39,534 nt of DNA from Nitrospirota bacterium (GCA_028876065.1 JAGWTI010000025.1:1-39534), one strand, 5' to 3'; numbered from the stretch's first letter, positions 8,090 through 17,656 are shown. Made by a program: numbers and translations. The notes: generated from the sequence alone by a model not told the origin.

Positions 8090-9396
8090 CCGTGCCCTTG
8101 CCCGCCCTCCCCTACGAAGTCTTCGTCGGCCTCCGCTACTTGCGCGCCAAGCGACGCAACCGGACCATTTCGCTCAACACCTTCGTGTCGGTAGCGGGCA
8201 TTACGATGGGCGTGGCCGCCTTGATCGGCACGCTGGGGATCATGACCGGCTTCAAGGAGGACCTCCAGGCCAAGATTCTCGGCACGACGTCCCACATCGT
8301 GGTCCACGATCGGACGCACGACGGCATGCTGGATTACGAGGCCCAAATCCAGAAGGTCGAACAAGTGCCCCACGTCCTGGCCGCCACGCCCTTCGTGTTC
8401 CGGCAGGTCCTGCTGACGTCGGAGTCGGCGGTCCAAGGCATCGTCCTGCGCGGGATCGACCCGCAACGGGAAGTGCGGGTCACCGAATTGGGCCGCAACG
8501 TCAAGAGCGGCAGCCTGGGCGACCTGGACCGTCCCCCACAGCCGGCGCCCCAAACCGCCGACCCGTCGACCGCCGGCGAAGCGGCAACGCCCGAGCCGAA
8601 ACATCCCGGCATCATCCTCGGCAAAGAACTCTCGCTCCGTCTGAACGCGTTCGTGGGCGACCATGTCAACGTGGTCTCCCCGGTCGGCCCCGCTTCCAGG
8701 ATCGGCACGATCGCCATGACGCCCAAAATCCGCGTCTTCACCGTGGTGGCCGTGTTCGAATCCGGGATGTACGAGTACGATTCCTCGCTGGCCTATATCG
8801 CGCTGGGCGAAGCCCAGAAGTTTTTCAACATGGGGAACACGGTCACCGGCATCGAAGTGAAGGTGGACGACATCTTCATGGCGGCCGACATCGCCCGCTC
8901 GATCGAAGCCGCGTTGGGCTTTCCGTTCTGGGCCCGAGATTGGATGCAGCTCAACCGCAACTTGTTCTCCGCGCTGAAGCTGGAAAAAATCATGATGTTC
9001 CTGTTGTTGGTGCTGATCACGATCGTGGCCTCCTTCAACATCGTGAGCACGCTCACCATGCTGGTGACCGAGAAGCAACGGGAGATCGCCGTTCTGAAAG
9101 CCATGGGCGCCACCCGCAAGGCCATCATGCGCATCTTCATGCTGAACGGGCTCATCATCGGACTGACCGGGACCGCGATCGGCGTCCCGCTCGGCTATGC
9201 CTTTCTCTGGCTCATCCAGACCTATTGGACCTTCGATCCGACGGTCTATTACATTTCGCACGTCCCCGTGCACATTCAAGCCCTGGACGTGCTGCTCGTG
9301 TCGTTCTCGGCGATCCTGATCAGTTTCGCCGCCACCCTGTACCCCTCCTGGCAAGCCGCCAAACTGGATCCGGCCGCCGCCCTTCGCTATGAATAA
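8086..9396 (+). CDS. lolC: Lipoprotein-releasing ABC transporter permease (LolC/LolE family)
   Basis: A 436-residue inner-membrane permease of the Lol system, which extracts outer-membrane lipoproteins for transfer to LolA. The N-terminus has the family signature (FVGLRYLRAKRRNRTIS, then a transmembrane helix through VAGITMGVAALIGTLGIMTGF). A periplasmic MacB-like core follows, and three C-terminal helices begin around MMFLLLVLITIVASFNIVST with the FtsX-type loop MLVTEKQREIAVLKAMGA. A proline/alanine-rich insert at about residues 142-180 makes it longer than E. coli LolC (399 aa). Only one permease gene is present, so it may act as a homodimer or with a LolE elsewhere. It overlaps lysS by 4 bp and lolD by 8 bp. 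Confidence 0.9.
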   Translation: MTVPLPALPYEVFVGLRYLRAKRRNRTISLNTFVSVAGITMGVAALIGTLGIMTGFKEDLQAKILGTTSHIVVHDRTHDGMLDYEAQIQKVEQVPHVLAATPFVFRQVLLTSESAVQGIVLRGIDPQREVRVTELGRNVKSGSLGDLDRPPQPAPQTADPSTAGEAATPEPKHPGIILGKELSLRLNAFVGDHVNVVSPVGPASRIGTIAMTPKIRVFTVVAVFESGMYEYDSSLAYIALGEAQKFFNMGNTVTGIEVKVDDIFMAADIARSIEAALGFPFWARDWMQLNRNLFSALKLEKIMMFLLLVLITIVASFNIVSTLTMLVTEKQREIAVLKAMGATRKAIMRIFMLNGLIIGLTGTAIGVPLGYAFLWLIQTYWTFDPTVYYISHVPVHIQALDVLLVSFSAILISFAATLYPSWQAAKLDPAAALRYE

Positions 9397-10081
9397 CGCT
9401 CAGGCACAGCCATTGGTGCGAGTCCAGGACTTGCAGAAGTCTTTCCCGATGGGAGGACAGCAAGTCACGGCGTTGCGGGGCGTGAGCTTCGACATCGGAC
9501 GGGGCGAATTCCTGGCCATCGTGGGGGCCTCCGGCGCCGGCAAGAGCACGCTGCTCCAGATCCTCGGGACATTGGACCGGCCGACCGGCGGAACCGTCCT
9601 GTTCGACGGCCAAGATATTTTTCGCCTCTCGGAAGAGGAACAGGCGTCATTCCGCAACAAACAAATCGGCTTCGTCTTCCAGTTCCATCATCTCCTGCCG
9701 GAGTTCACGGCCCTGGAGAACGCCTGCCTGCCGGCCCTGATTCAAAACCGGCCCAGGGGGGACATCGAAGCGGAAGCGGCGTCGCTGCTGAAAGACGTGG
9801 GACTCGAACGGCGGCTGCACCACAAGCCCGGCGAGCTGTCAGGCGGCGAACAGCAGCGGGTGGCGGTCGCGCGCGCGCTCATGCAACGGCCGGCGCTGGT
9901 GCTGGCCGACGAACCGACGGGCAATCTGGACACCCACACGGGCGAAACCCTCTTCGCGCTCCTGCGCACGTTGAACCGTGAACGCGGCATCACCTTCGTG
10001 ATCGTCACGCACAACGACAAGCTCTCCGCCCAAGCCGATCGGATCGTCCGGATGGAAGACGGATTGATCGCCGGTTCGTAA
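9389..10081 (+). CDS. lolD: Lipoprotein-releasing ABC transporter ATPase
   Basis: A 230-residue ATP-binding subunit that powers lipoprotein release from the inner membrane. Motifs: Walker A GASGAGKST (46-54), Q-loop in IGFVFQFHHLLPEFTALEN (the LLPEFTALEN segment is typical of LolD), ABC signature LSGGEQQRVAVARAL, Walker B LVLADEPTGNLD, and H-loop VTHND. The start codon lies within the permease gene (8-bp overlap), so both subunits should be made in balanced amounts. It is the last gene of the plus-strand run from 2613. The next gene is convergent; the 141-bp spacer 10082-10222 holds no other ORF and no clear T-tailed terminator. Confidence 0.94.
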   Translation: MNNAQAQPLVRVQDLQKSFPMGGQQVTALRGVSFDIGRGEFLAIVGASGAGKSTLLQILGTLDRPTGGTVLFDGQDIFRLSEEEQASFRNKQIGFVFQFHHLLPEFTALENACLPALIQNRPRGDIEAEAASLLKDVGLERRLHHKPGELSGGEQQRVAVARALMQRPALVLADEPTGNLDTHTGETLFALLRTLNRERGITFVIVTHNDKLSAQADRIVRMEDGLIAGS

Positions 10082-10222
10082 GGGTTGCCGCTCCCGCGCC
10101 GCCGGCCGTCACCCCCCAGCGGACCTCACACCTCTGCGCCGGGCGACGATCTCGTTGTCGCTGGGACTCACATTGCGATGGAACGGATGGCGGGGGAAGC
10201 CTTCGGCGGGACCTGCGGACGC

Positions 10223-12778
10223 TCAGGACGGTTTGACTCTCTCGTACACCTTGCCTTCGATAAAGACCTGCAGCAGCTGCGCGTCCACCTTCCCCTGCTG
10301 GACCTCGTCCTCCAAAATCGCCAGCGCCTTCGGCGTCGGGACGGCCGCCTTGTACGGCCGGTCTGAGGCGGTCAAGGCGTCGTAGATGTCGCTGATCGTC
10401 ATCATGCGCGTTTGGACCGAAATCGTCTCGCCCGGCACCTGACGCGGATAGCCGCTGCCATCCAGCTTTTCATGGTGGCCGTAGGCGATGAGCGGGATGT
10501 TCTTGAGGGCCTTGGTCCAGGGAATGGTCGAGAGGAACTTGTAGGTGTGGGTGACGTGGCTTTCGATCTCCAGCCGCTCCTCGGTCGTCAGGCTCCCCTT
10601 CGGAATGGACAGCGTGATGACCTCCTCCGGCGTGAGATACGCCTGCGGGGACGAAAAATAGTCGAACTGCCTCTGCGCGATGTCGCTCAAACGCTCGAAC
10701 CCGCCTTGCTTCAACACCGTCGGCTTGTTGCACTGGAGCAGGAACTCCAGGACGCCTTCCGTATCGGCCACCTGACGCGCCAGATCCTCGTCCACCTCGG
10801 CGAGGAGCGAGGCCGTGGCCTGCCGGTCGCCCGACATCAGGATGTCCACCTTCTTCCTCAGCGCCTGGACCTCCAGGGTCCGCTTGATGAAGTCGAACCG
10901 CGCCTTGAGCATGGCCAGTTGCTCGGGCATCAGTTTGTTGGCCTTGACCAACACGTGCTCGCGCACGCCGACCTTGCCGAAATCGTGGAGCACCGCGGCG
11001 TAGCGGATCTCTTTCATCTGGTCGTAGTCGAACGTCACCGAGGCATAGGGCCCGGCATCCGACCGGTCCACCACCTCCGCCAGCCCGCAGGTCAGCACCG
11101 CCACGCGGCCGCTGTGACCGCTGGTGGTCGGGTCCCGGCTTTCAATCGCCGTCACGCTGGCCGAAATGAAGCCTTCAAAGAGCTTGCTGATCTCTTCATA
11201 GAGGTTGGCGTTCTCGATCGCGATCCCGACCTGGTGGCCCAGGCTCACGAAGTCCTGCAAGTCCTCGTCGCTGAACAGGCCCCCGTCCTTCTTGTTGATC
11301 GCCTGCAGCACGCCCAGCAGCTTGTCCCTGGCCTTGACCGGCACGCAGACCATGTTGCGGGTGATGAACCCGGATTTCTTATCCGCCTGTCGCGCCAAGC
11401 GGGGATCGTTCTGGCAGTCGTTGATGAGCACCGGCTCGCCGGACTGGGCTACGTAGCCGGCGATCCCCTGCCCCACTTTCAGGCGGATTTCGCGGACCCC
11501 CTCCCCCTTCTCGCCCAGCGCGACCTCGAAGTAGAGCTCCTGGGCCGGCTCGTCCAGCAACAGCAACGATCCCGCCTCCGCGTCCATGATGAACGTGATG
11601 GCTTCGATCGCCTTTTTCCTGATCTCCGCCTGGTTCAGGCTGGAGTTCAGCACCTGGCTGACCTCCTGGAGTTTTTTCAGCTGCGTGATTTTTTGCTGAT
11701 GGCTCTGGAAGAGGCGGGAGTTTTCCAGCGCGATCCCCACCTGGTTGGCCAAGCTCGAAAATTCCAACAGGTCCCAGTTGCTGAAGGGCCGGCCCCCCAG
11801 CTTGTTGACCGCTTCGAGCACGCCCAGCATCTTCTTGCGGGCCCGAACCGGCACGGCCAAGAGCGACCGGGTCTGAAAGCCGGTCCGCTCGTCCACCTGA
11901 TGGGCCACACGATCGTCGTGCTGGGCATCGTTCACGATCAGCGGCTGGCCGCTGCTCGCCACGAGCCCCGCCACCCCTTCGCCCGCCTTCAGCAGAATGG
12001 CTTTCAGCTGCACGCCCCTTTCGCCCACGGCCACGGCAAAGTTGAGCTGCCCGGTGCGTTCGTCGAGCAGCAGCAACGAGCCGGCCTCGGCCTCGACCAG
12101 TTGCGCCGCCCCTTCGATCGCGCGCCGGAGGACTTCCTCCTCATTCAAGGTGGAGTTCAGGATTTCACTGACTTGCTCCAGGTGCTTGATCCGGACGATC
12201 TTCTGCGCGTATTTCTCCGCCAGCCGGCTATGGTCCAAGCCCGCCGCCAGCCTGGTGGCGACGAACTCCAGGAGGCCCAGCGTCTCCCCGCCCTGCCGTT
12301 TCTCCGGGGACAGGCCCGCGACCACCAGCACGCCCTCCAGACAATCGGCCCGCTTGAGCGGATAGGCCACCAAATCCGGCGTCATCACCGGGGCTTCCTT
12401 CGCGGCCGCCTGCGCAACCAGTTTCTCCCTCGCCTCCTCCGTCACTCCCTCGACCAGACCGCAATCGGCCACACAGCGGAGTTTGCCCGTTTGCTCGTCG
12501 CGCACGTAGGCCCAGGCCCCTTGCATGCCGCTGACCTCCAGCAGCACCTCCAGACAAGACCGGGCCACGTCCGTCAAGGCTTTGCCGCTGCTGATGGCCT
12601 CGAGGATCACTTGCTGCACATGTGGAGGAATACCGCCGGTGAAGGACGTCCCGTGGGTTGCCAGGGCCTGCTTGACGCGGGCCTTGGTCGCACGCCGACC
12701 CGGGGTGGCCGCGGCGACTCGGCGCCGGCGCGGCGAAGAGCCCGGCTTCCGGCGCTTTCCTGGCTTGGCTGACCCCAT
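10223..12778 (-). CDS. Three-GAF HD-GYP domain protein (putative c-di-GMP phosphodiesterase)
   Basis: An 851-residue cytoplasmic signalling protein. Order: basic, Arg-rich N-terminus (1-40); a divergent GAF domain (about 60-190); two clear, similar GAF domains (about 215-370 and 390-545, each starting with a VLNS/ILNSTLN helix and containing EAGSLLLLDE); then an HD-GYP domain (about 560-840). The catalytic HD-GYP residues are present: HSGRVA, HD at 598-599 in LHDFGKVGVREH, and HHEKLDGSGYP at 768-778, followed by SDIYDALTASDRPYK. About 110 residues between the HD and HHE motifs form a longer insert than in minimal HD-GYP domains. The likely reaction is c-di-GMP hydrolysis controlled by the GAF ligands. 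It starts 25 bp after trpA on the same strand, so it may be read through from the trp operon. Confidence 0.9.
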   Translation of the reverse strand: MGSAKPGKRRKPGSSPRRRRVAAATPGRRATKARVKQALATHGTSFTGGIPPHVQQVILEAISSGKALTDVARSCLEVLLEVSGMQGAWAYVRDEQTGKLRCVADCGLVEGVTEEAREKLVAQAAAKEAPVMTPDLVAYPLKRADCLEGVLVVAGLSPEKRQGGETLGLLEFVATRLAAGLDHSRLAEKYAQKIVRIKHLEQVSEILNSTLNEEEVLRRAIEGAAQLVEAEAGSLLLLDERTGQLNFAVAVGERGVQLKAILLKAGEGVAGLVASSGQPLIVNDAQHDDRVAHQVDERTGFQTRSLLAVPVRARKKMLGVLEAVNKLGGRPFSNWDLLEFSSLANQVGIALENSRLFQSHQQKITQLKKLQEVSQVLNSSLNQAEIRKKAIEAITFIMDAEAGSLLLLDEPAQELYFEVALGEKGEGVREIRLKVGQGIAGYVAQSGEPVLINDCQNDPRLARQADKKSGFITRNMVCVPVKARDKLLGVLQAINKKDGGLFSDEDLQDFVSLGHQVGIAIENANLYEEISKLFEGFISASVTAIESRDPTTSGHSGRVAVLTCGLAEVVDRSDAGPYASVTFDYDQMKEIRYAAVLHDFGKVGVREHVLVKANKLMPEQLAMLKARFDFIKRTLEVQALRKKVDILMSGDRQATASLLAEVDEDLARQVADTEGVLEFLLQCNKPTVLKQGGFERLSDIAQRQFDYFSSPQAYLTPEEVITLSIPKGSLTTEERLEIESHVTHTYKFLSTIPWTKALKNIPLIAYGHHEKLDGSGYPRQVPGETISVQTRMMTISDIYDALTASDRPYKAAVPTPKALAILEDEVQQGKVDAQLLQVFIEGKVYERVKPS

Positions 12779-12803
12779 GCTGCTCCTGCGTAGTTCGACC
12801 CGG

Positions 12804-13622
12804 TTATGCCGACGGGACGGCGGTCCCGGCCATTGCGGATTTCAAAGACCGCACCAAGCGCCCGACCCGCTCCGGCATGTGCGGGTCCTGCTGGTGCTCG
12901 CCGATCTGCCGGACAATCGCGGTCCCGACGATGACTCCGTCCGCAATCTCCGCCACCCGGCTCGCGTCCTGCGGCGTCGCGATGCCGAACCCGACGGCCA
13001 CCGGCACATCGGTCACGGACCTGATCTTCTCGACGTTGCGCCGGACATCCCCCACATCGGTCAGTTTTGCGCCGGTGATGCCCGTGAGGGACACGTAGTA
13101 GACGAAGCCTCGGCTGCGGCGGGCGACCATCGTACGACGAGCCGGCGTGCTGGTTGGCGCCAGCAGGTAGATCAACCTGAGGCCGGCCACGGAGGCAGGC
13201 CCCTCAAGCGGCCCCGCTTCCTCCGGCGGCATATCCGGCACGATCAGGCCATCTACGCCGGCTTCCGCGGCCAGCCGGCAGAACGTCGCCTCCCCCATCG
13301 CATGGATCGTGTTGTAGTAGGCCATGAGGACGAGGGGAACCTGGGTCCGCGCGCGCAAGGACGCCACGGTCCCGAGAATCTTGCGCAAGGAGGTGCCGCT
13401 TCGGAGGGCCCGCTCGGCCGCCGCCTGGATCACCGGCCCGTCGGCGATGGGATCGGAAAAGGGCACGCCCAGTTCGATGACGTCCGCCCCGGCCTTTTCC
13501 AGCTCCAGCACCAACGTTTCCGTTTCCTGCAGCGACGGATCGCCGGCCATGATGTATGCGATCAGGGCCTTCCGGCCGTCGGCCCGCAAGCGGTCAAATG
13601 TGGCGTCAAGACGGTTGATCAC
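12804..13622 (-). CDS. trpA: Tryptophan synthase alpha subunit
   Basis: A 272-residue TIM-barrel enzyme that cleaves indole-3-glycerol phosphate to indole and glyceraldehyde-3-phosphate; indole is channelled to TrpB. Recognisable segments are [16 protein letters not shown], the catalytic glutamate in [20 protein letters not shown], the catalytic aspartate in [14 protein letters not shown], and the phosphate-binding GFGIATPQD. It starts with GTG overlapping the trpB TGA (GTGA, 13619-13622), so the two subunits are translationally coupled, which suits their 1:1 complex. It is the last biosynthetic gene of the trp operon here. Length is normal. Confidence 0.96.
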   Translation of the reverse strand: MINRLDATFDRLRADGRKALIAYIMAGDPSLQETETLVLELEKAGADVIELGVPFSDPIADGPVIQAAAERALRSGTSLRKILGTVASLRARTQVPLVLMAYYNTIHAMGEATFCRLAAEAGVDGLIVPDMPPEEAGPLEGPASVAGLRLIYLLAPTSTPARRTMVARRSRGFVYYVSLTGITGAKLTDVGDVRRNVEKIRSVTDVPVAVGFGIATPQDASRVAEIADGVIVGTAIVRQIGEHQQDPHMPERVGRLVRSLKSAMAGTAVPSA

Positions 13623-14812
13623 AGTGTCACACCTTTAATACGCGCCACTTGCTGCACGTCCTTATCGCCGCGGCCGGACAGGTTCACGATGATCACCTGC
13701 CGCTTCTTCAGCCTGGGCGCCAGCTTCACCACCTCGGCCACCGCATGGGCGCTCTCCAGCGCCGGCACGATGCCCTCCTCGCGCGCCAACACATCGAAGG
13801 CGGCCATGGCTTCGTCATCGGTCGCCGACGTGTAGTGAATACGCCCGGTATCGTGGTAGTAGCTGTGCTCCGGCCCGACCGCCGCATAATCCAGCCCCGC
13901 CGAGACCGAATGGGTCAGATTGACTTGCCCATCCTCGTCCTGCAACAGATAGGTCATGGTCCCGTGCAACACCCCGGGCCTCCCGCCGGCAAAACGGGCC
14001 GCATGCTTGCCGCTCTCCACGCCCAGCCCCGCCGCCTCCACCCCGACCATCTTGACCTGCTTGTCCTTCAAGAAGGCATGGAAGAGGCCGATGGAGTTGC
14101 TGCCCCCGCCGACGCAGGCCACCAGGCAGTCGGGCAGCTTTCCTTCCAGCGCGAGGATCTGCTTCCTCGCCTCCCGCCCGATCACGGATTGAAAATCGCG
14201 GATCATCATGGGATAGGGATGAGGCCCGAGCACGGAACCGAGGATATAGTTGGTGGTGCGGACGTTCGTCGTCCAGTCTCGCATCGCCTCGTTGATGGCA
14301 TCCTTGAGCGTCCGGCTCCCCGCCTCTACGCCGGTCACGGTCGCGCCCAACAGGCGCATACGGAAGACGTTCAGCGCCTGGCGCTGCATGTCCTCTGTGC
14401 CCATGTAGATTTCGCAGGCGAGGCCGAACATGGCGGCCGCCGTCGCCGTGGCGACGCCGTGCTGGCCGGCGCCGGTCTCGGCGATCACCCGCGTCTTCTT
14501 CATCCGGATGGCCAGCAGGGCCTGGCCGATCGAATTGTTGATCTTGTGGGCGCCGGTATGGCAGAGGTCTTCCCGCTTGAGATAAATCCTGGCTCCGCCC
14601 AACCGCATCGTGAGCCGTTCCGCAAAATAAAGGGAGGTCGGGCGCCCGACGAACCGCTTCAAGTAGCCGGCGAATTCCGCCTGGAACGCTCGGTCCTGCC
14701 TTGCCTTGGCATACGCCTGCTCCAGTTCGAGGATGGCGGGCATGAGCGTTTCGGGGACATAACGACCCCCAAAGTCACCGAAACGGCCGCGTTGATCGGG
14801 GATGGTAGACAT
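13619..14812 (-). CDS. trpB: Tryptophan synthase beta subunit
   Basis: A 397-residue PLP enzyme that condenses indole with serine to give tryptophan. The PLP-binding lysine lies in [19 protein letters not shown], the catalytic glutamate region is [19 protein letters not shown], the PLP-phosphate loop is [15 protein letters not shown], and the C-terminal serine region is [11 protein letters not shown]. It is of the TrpB1 type, which pairs with TrpA. It lies 29 bp downstream of trpF. No Shine-Dalgarno is obvious at the ATG (14812), whose upstream sequence reads AATCAATCCT. Confidence 0.97.
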   Translation of the reverse strand: MSTIPDQRGRFGDFGGRYVPETLMPAILELEQAYAKARQDRAFQAEFAGYLKRFVGRPTSLYFAERLTMRLGGARIYLKREDLCHTGAHKINNSIGQALLAIRMKKTRVIAETGAGQHGVATATAAAMFGLACEIYMGTEDMQRQALNVFRMRLLGATVTGVEAGSRTLKDAINEAMRDWTTNVRTTNYILGSVLGPHPYPMMIRDFQSVIGREARKQILALEGKLPDCLVACVGGGSNSIGLFHAFLKDKQVKMVGVEAAGLGVESGKHAARFAGGRPGVLHGTMTYLLQDEDGQVNLTHSVSAGLDYAAVGPEHSYYHDTGRIHYTSATDDEAMAAFDVLAREEGIVPALESAHAVAEVVKLAPRLKKRQVIIVNLSGRGDKDVQQVARIKGVTL

Positions 14813-14841
14813 AGGATTGATTGTCCGTTAGGTGACGCCTT

Positions 14842-15507
14842 TCATCGGTCGCTCGAAGTATAGCCCCGAGTCTCTTGTGACACAAGCTTTGCGGCTTCGA
14901 TGAACGCCCGGACTTTGGCTTGGTCCTTTTTACCCGGGCTGGCTTCGACCCCGCTGCTCACATCCACGCCATAGGGCCGGACGCGTTGAATCGCGTCGCG
15001 GACGTTCTCCGCCGTCAGCCCGCCGGCCAGGAGCACCGGGGCATGTCCGGCCACTTCCGCAGCCAGGGCCCAGTCCCCCACTTCGCCCGTTCCGCCATAG
15101 GCAGTCGAGGAGAAGGCATCCACGACAAAGCCGCGCACGCCGGCCCGTCCTTTGAACTCCGCCAGGCCGAGCAAGTCGGCCGGACCACGGAGCCGGAAGG
15201 CCTTGAGCACGGGCCGGCCCAAGCTCTCGCAATAGGCCGCCGTCTCATCCCCGTGGAGCTGGGCCAGAGCCAAGCCGCACGCATCCATGAGGTCGCGGAC
15301 CTTTTTGGCTTCCTCATTGACGAAGACCCCGACCGGCAGTACGAACGGCGGCAGTCCGGCCACGATACGCTTCACCAGCGGAGCGTCCACGCAACGGGGG
15401 CTCTTGGCATAGAACACGAAACCCAGCGCATCGGCCCCCGCGTCGACGGCAGCGGCCGCATCGTCCGCGTTCGTGATCCCGCAGATTTTGACTTTGATGG
15501 GGCTCAT
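14842..15507 (-). CDS. trpF: Phosphoribosylanthranilate isomerase
   Basis: A 221-residue TIM-barrel enzyme for step three of tryptophan synthesis (Amadori rearrangement of phosphoribosylanthranilate). The catalytic cysteine is in VKICGITNADDA and the catalytic aspartate in GFVVDAFS. Phosphate-binding parts are VLLAGGLTAENV and YGVDVSSGVEASPGKKD. The start is ATG 15507 (MSPIKVKICG), which overlaps the methyltransferase stop (ATGA); a 22-codon upstream extension would run deep into that gene and does not resemble TrpF. It sits between the methyltransferase and trpB, separated from trpC by the accessory block. Confidence 0.95.
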   Translation of the reverse strand: MSPIKVKICGITNADDAAAAVDAGADALGFVFYAKSPRCVDAPLVKRIVAGLPPFVLPVGVFVNEEAKKVRDLMDACGLALAQLHGDETAAYCESLGRPVLKAFRLRGPADLLGLAEFKGRAGVRGFVVDAFSSTAYGGTGEVGDWALAAEVAGHAPVLLAGGLTAENVRDAIQRVRPYGVDVSSGVEASPGKKDQAKVRAFIEAAKLVSQETRGYTSSDR

Positions 15508-16304
15508 GCGTCTGCATACCCGATCGCGTCGACGAACGTTTGGGCGAACAGGACCGCCGGCTGCTTGGCCCATTGCCGCAACGCCCGGCAGAGGTCCCCG
15601 ACTTCGGCCCGGCTCAGCCCCGGCCCGGCGACAATCTGTTTCCCCACTCCTTCTTCAATGCGCTGCGCGAGGAGCTCGGCGGCCAGCGGCACGTCCTCGT
15701 AGCAATCGTAGATCGCCGACAGACGGATGCGCGAGAACCCGGCTTCCTGCAAGAGGCATCCGAATTCACGTCCCACGTAGGGATTGCCCCCATTCCGTTG
15801 CTGGATCGCCTTGTAGACCTGGACGGCCTGCTCGACTTCCGGATCGCGCGGCGCCATGAGGTTGCCGGACCAATCGGGGCTGGACAGGGCGGCGATCCCG
15901 CCGGGACGCAGCACCCGTTTAATCTCCTCCAACGCGGCCAGCGGCTCGCCCAAATGTTCGAAGAGGGCATGGGAGAAGACCGCATCGAAGGAACGATCAG
16001 GAAACGGCAATTGATAGACGCTGGCGACTTTCCATTCGACGTTCTTCGTCCCGCGTTGCCGGGCTGTCGTTCGGGCCGCTTCGATCTGGGACTCCTCAAG
16101 GTCCATCCCCGTCACCGGGCCCGGCGCCACGGCTTCGGCCAAGCCCACCGTAATCGTCCCAGGTCCACAGCCACAGTCCAGCACCGTCATGCCAGACTTC
16201 AGTTGCGGCAGCAAAAAGCCCGCGTCGCGCCCCGCATGGCGGCGCCTCATGTACCGCACCGCCACGTCGCTGTAGCCGACCGTATACGTCTCTCGTGTAT
16301 CCAT
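15504..16304 (-). CDS. Class I SAM-dependent methyltransferase
   Basis: A 266-residue methyltransferase with a Rossmann-like fold. Motif I is VLDCGCGPGTITVGLAE, the acidic residue of motif II is in VTGMDLEESQIEAA, motif post-I/IV is FDAVFSHALFEHLGEPLAAL, followed by IKRVLRPGGIAAL. It resembles the UbiE/Methyltransf_11 group; the substrate cannot be predicted. The start is ATG 16304, with GTG directly upstream (16307) as an alternative. The stop overlaps the trpF start by 4 bp, so its product is made together with trpF. Nothing in the sequence ties it to tryptophan synthesis, and its place may be historical. Confidence 0.85.
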   Translation of the reverse strand: MDTRETYTVGYSDVAVRYMRRRHAGRDAGFLLPQLKSGMTVLDCGCGPGTITVGLAEAVAPGPVTGMDLEESQIEAARTTARQRGTKNVEWKVASVYQLPFPDRSFDAVFSHALFEHLGEPLAALEEIKRVLRPGGIAALSSPDWSGNLMAPRDPEVEQAVQVYKAIQQRNGGNPYVGREFGCLLQEAGFSRIRLSAIYDCYEDVPLAAELLAQRIEEGVGKQIVAGPGLSRAEVGDLCRALRQWAKQPAVLFAQTFVDAIGYADA

Positions 16305-16339
16305 CACCTGTCCAACCGCCCGGGCTCTAACGCCAGGCT

Positions 16340-17128
16340 CTACCGAACGGGGCAGAAGCTGATTCGGGCGCCGCCCGTGTCGCGCGGGACAAGAACTCGG
16401 CCGAGCCCGCGGATGCCTTCGTCATAAAAAGGCACGCCTCGGGCCTCCCAATCACGAGCCAGACCGGCCACATCCTGGGTCAGCAACGCCACCATCTGCA
16501 CTCCGTCTCCCGAAAAGCTCTGCGAAAGATGAATCGCCCCCCGCTGGAGCGAAAACTTCCCCTCGGCCGGTCGCTCGCCCACCAGTTGCGTGTAGGCCGT
16601 GATGGCCGGCTGCACATCGGAGGCTCCGACCTCCACCCAGCCCACTCGCGTCGCGCCACCGAGCCCTTCGCTCGGCGGAGGCACGCGCAACTGGCGCGGC
16701 GTCAGGTCCTGGATCAGAAACGGCAGCCGGGGATCATCTGGATGGGCGGTCCGCCAGGAGACCTGCTGCCCGTCGGGCCGGACCCGCCCCCCGGGAGGCG
16801 CCTTGGCCACCTCCAACCCACGGTCCCGGATCGTCGGCACATCGCCGTTCACATCATCGCTCTCCAGCGCAAACCCCACCAGCCGGTTGGGCTTGGCCAG
16901 GGCCTCCAGCACCTGCTGCCCGAAGGGAAACTGCTGCGCCAGCTCCGGCTTCTTCACCCCGATCAACTCCAGATAGCAGCCATCGGAAAGCGACACCAGG
17001 GCATTGTGCGTCCCGACCGTCGGATGCTCCCCGCCGACCAGGACCTGAAACCCCAATCGGCGATAGACCTCGATCGCCTTGGCGAGATCTTCCACTGCGA
17101 TCAAGATATGGTCAATGCCAGCAATCAT
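16340..17128 (-). CDS. VOC-superfamily (glyoxalase-like) protein
   Basis: A 262-residue protein whose first half begins with the typical VOC module: IDHILIAVEDLAKAIEVYRRLGF, followed by GTHNALVSLSDGCYLELIGV. This pattern fits the Glyoxalase_3-like (PF13468) group, where a His and a Glu serve as metal ligands; His7 and the Glu of YLELIGV are candidates. The second half (after VPPPSEGLGGATR) forms a second, weaker module. The reaction is unknown; members include dioxygenases, isomerases and resistance proteins. It lies 35 bp upstream of the methyltransferase gene and 21 bp downstream of the AT-rich PLD-like gene. Its base composition is that of the host, so it is on the native side of the insertion boundary. 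Confidence 0.8.
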   Translation of the reverse strand: MIAGIDHILIAVEDLAKAIEVYRRLGFQVLVGGEHPTVGTHNALVSLSDGCYLELIGVKKPELAQQFPFGQQVLEALAKPNRLVGFALESDDVNGDVPTIRDRGLEVAKAPPGGRVRPDGQQVSWRTAHPDDPRLPFLIQDLTPRQLRVPPPSEGLGGATRVGWVEVGASDVQPAITAYTQLVGERPAEGKFSLQRGAIHLSQSFSGDGVQMVALLTQDVAGLARDWEARGVPFYDEGIRGLGRVLVPRDTGGARISFCPVR

Positions 17129-17149
17129 AGCAAGCCGGATTCGCCATCC

Positions 17150-17656
17150 CTATATCTCGACCTTTGCCTTTTTCCACTCATTAGTCCACTGCTTCCGTAG
17201 TTCATCAACAACGAGCGTCTCTTCAATTCGGGAGAACATGAATCCACGACGACCAAGATCTTTGATTGAAGCTCCAAAATGATAGAAGTCTCGGTCATCT
17301 ATAATTACAAATCGATCATGGAAGACATCAGACGTACGAACCGACAACATTCCATACGGTTTATTGAATGCAATAGCGAGTGTCCTAAACGAATCCGAAA
17401 TTGATTTTGTCAAAACGCTCACCTCAACAGATGCCCCCTTGGATGCAATCAAGTTGAGCACATTATGGTCTATATAACCGTCGATAATGACGACACTCCG
17501 CCTGGCAGACGACAGGATTTCTTTTACGCACTGGAGTGCATCAAAATACTGTCCGGCAAAAAAGACTCCCTCGCTCGTAACCTTAAGCGAAGGAGTCGTG
17601 TCGGTTTTTGTGTCCGATATAACATCAAGACAATAGTCTAAATCTTGCAGCAGCAA
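17150..17656 (-). CDS. PLD-like domain protein, C-terminal part of a gene split by a stop codon
   Basis: A 168-residue ORF (TTG start) carrying a phospholipase-D-like half: VVIIDGYIDHNVLNL followed by FHDRFVIIDDRDFYHFGAS and IKDLGRRGFMFSRIEE. The HDRF replaces the canonical HxK of catalytic PLD enzymes, as in many DNA-associated or defence-associated PLD-like proteins. The frame is open upstream for 11 more codons (GRGYIERSSIA) back to an in-frame TAA at 17690-17692, which also ends the zinc-ribbon ORF 17690-18088 in the same frame. The two are probably halves of one 312-codon gene broken by a nonsense mutation. Base use is far more AT-rich than in neighbours (23 of 60 G+C in 17281-17340), a sign of recent transfer. 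Confidence 0.6.
   Translation of the reverse strand: MLLQDLDYCLDVISDTKTDTTPSLKVTSEGVFFAGQYFDALQCVKEILSSARRSVVIIDGYIDHNVLNLIASKGASVEVSVLTKSISDSFRTLAIAFNKPYGMLSVRTSDVFHDRFVIIDDRDFYHFGASIKDLGRRGFMFSRIEETLVVDELRKQWTNEWKKAKVEI

Noticed and set aside
10082-10222. Small gene or terminator between lolD and the HD-GYP gene
   Set aside because: Short GC-rich frames only, with no start signal, no domain and no clear hairpin with T-tract.
10412-12772. 786-codon plus-strand frame opposite the HD-GYP gene
   Set aside because: Its translation is rich in His, Arg, Gln and Leu with no recognisable domain, as expected for the antisense of a GC-rich gene with clear GAF and HD-GYP motifs.
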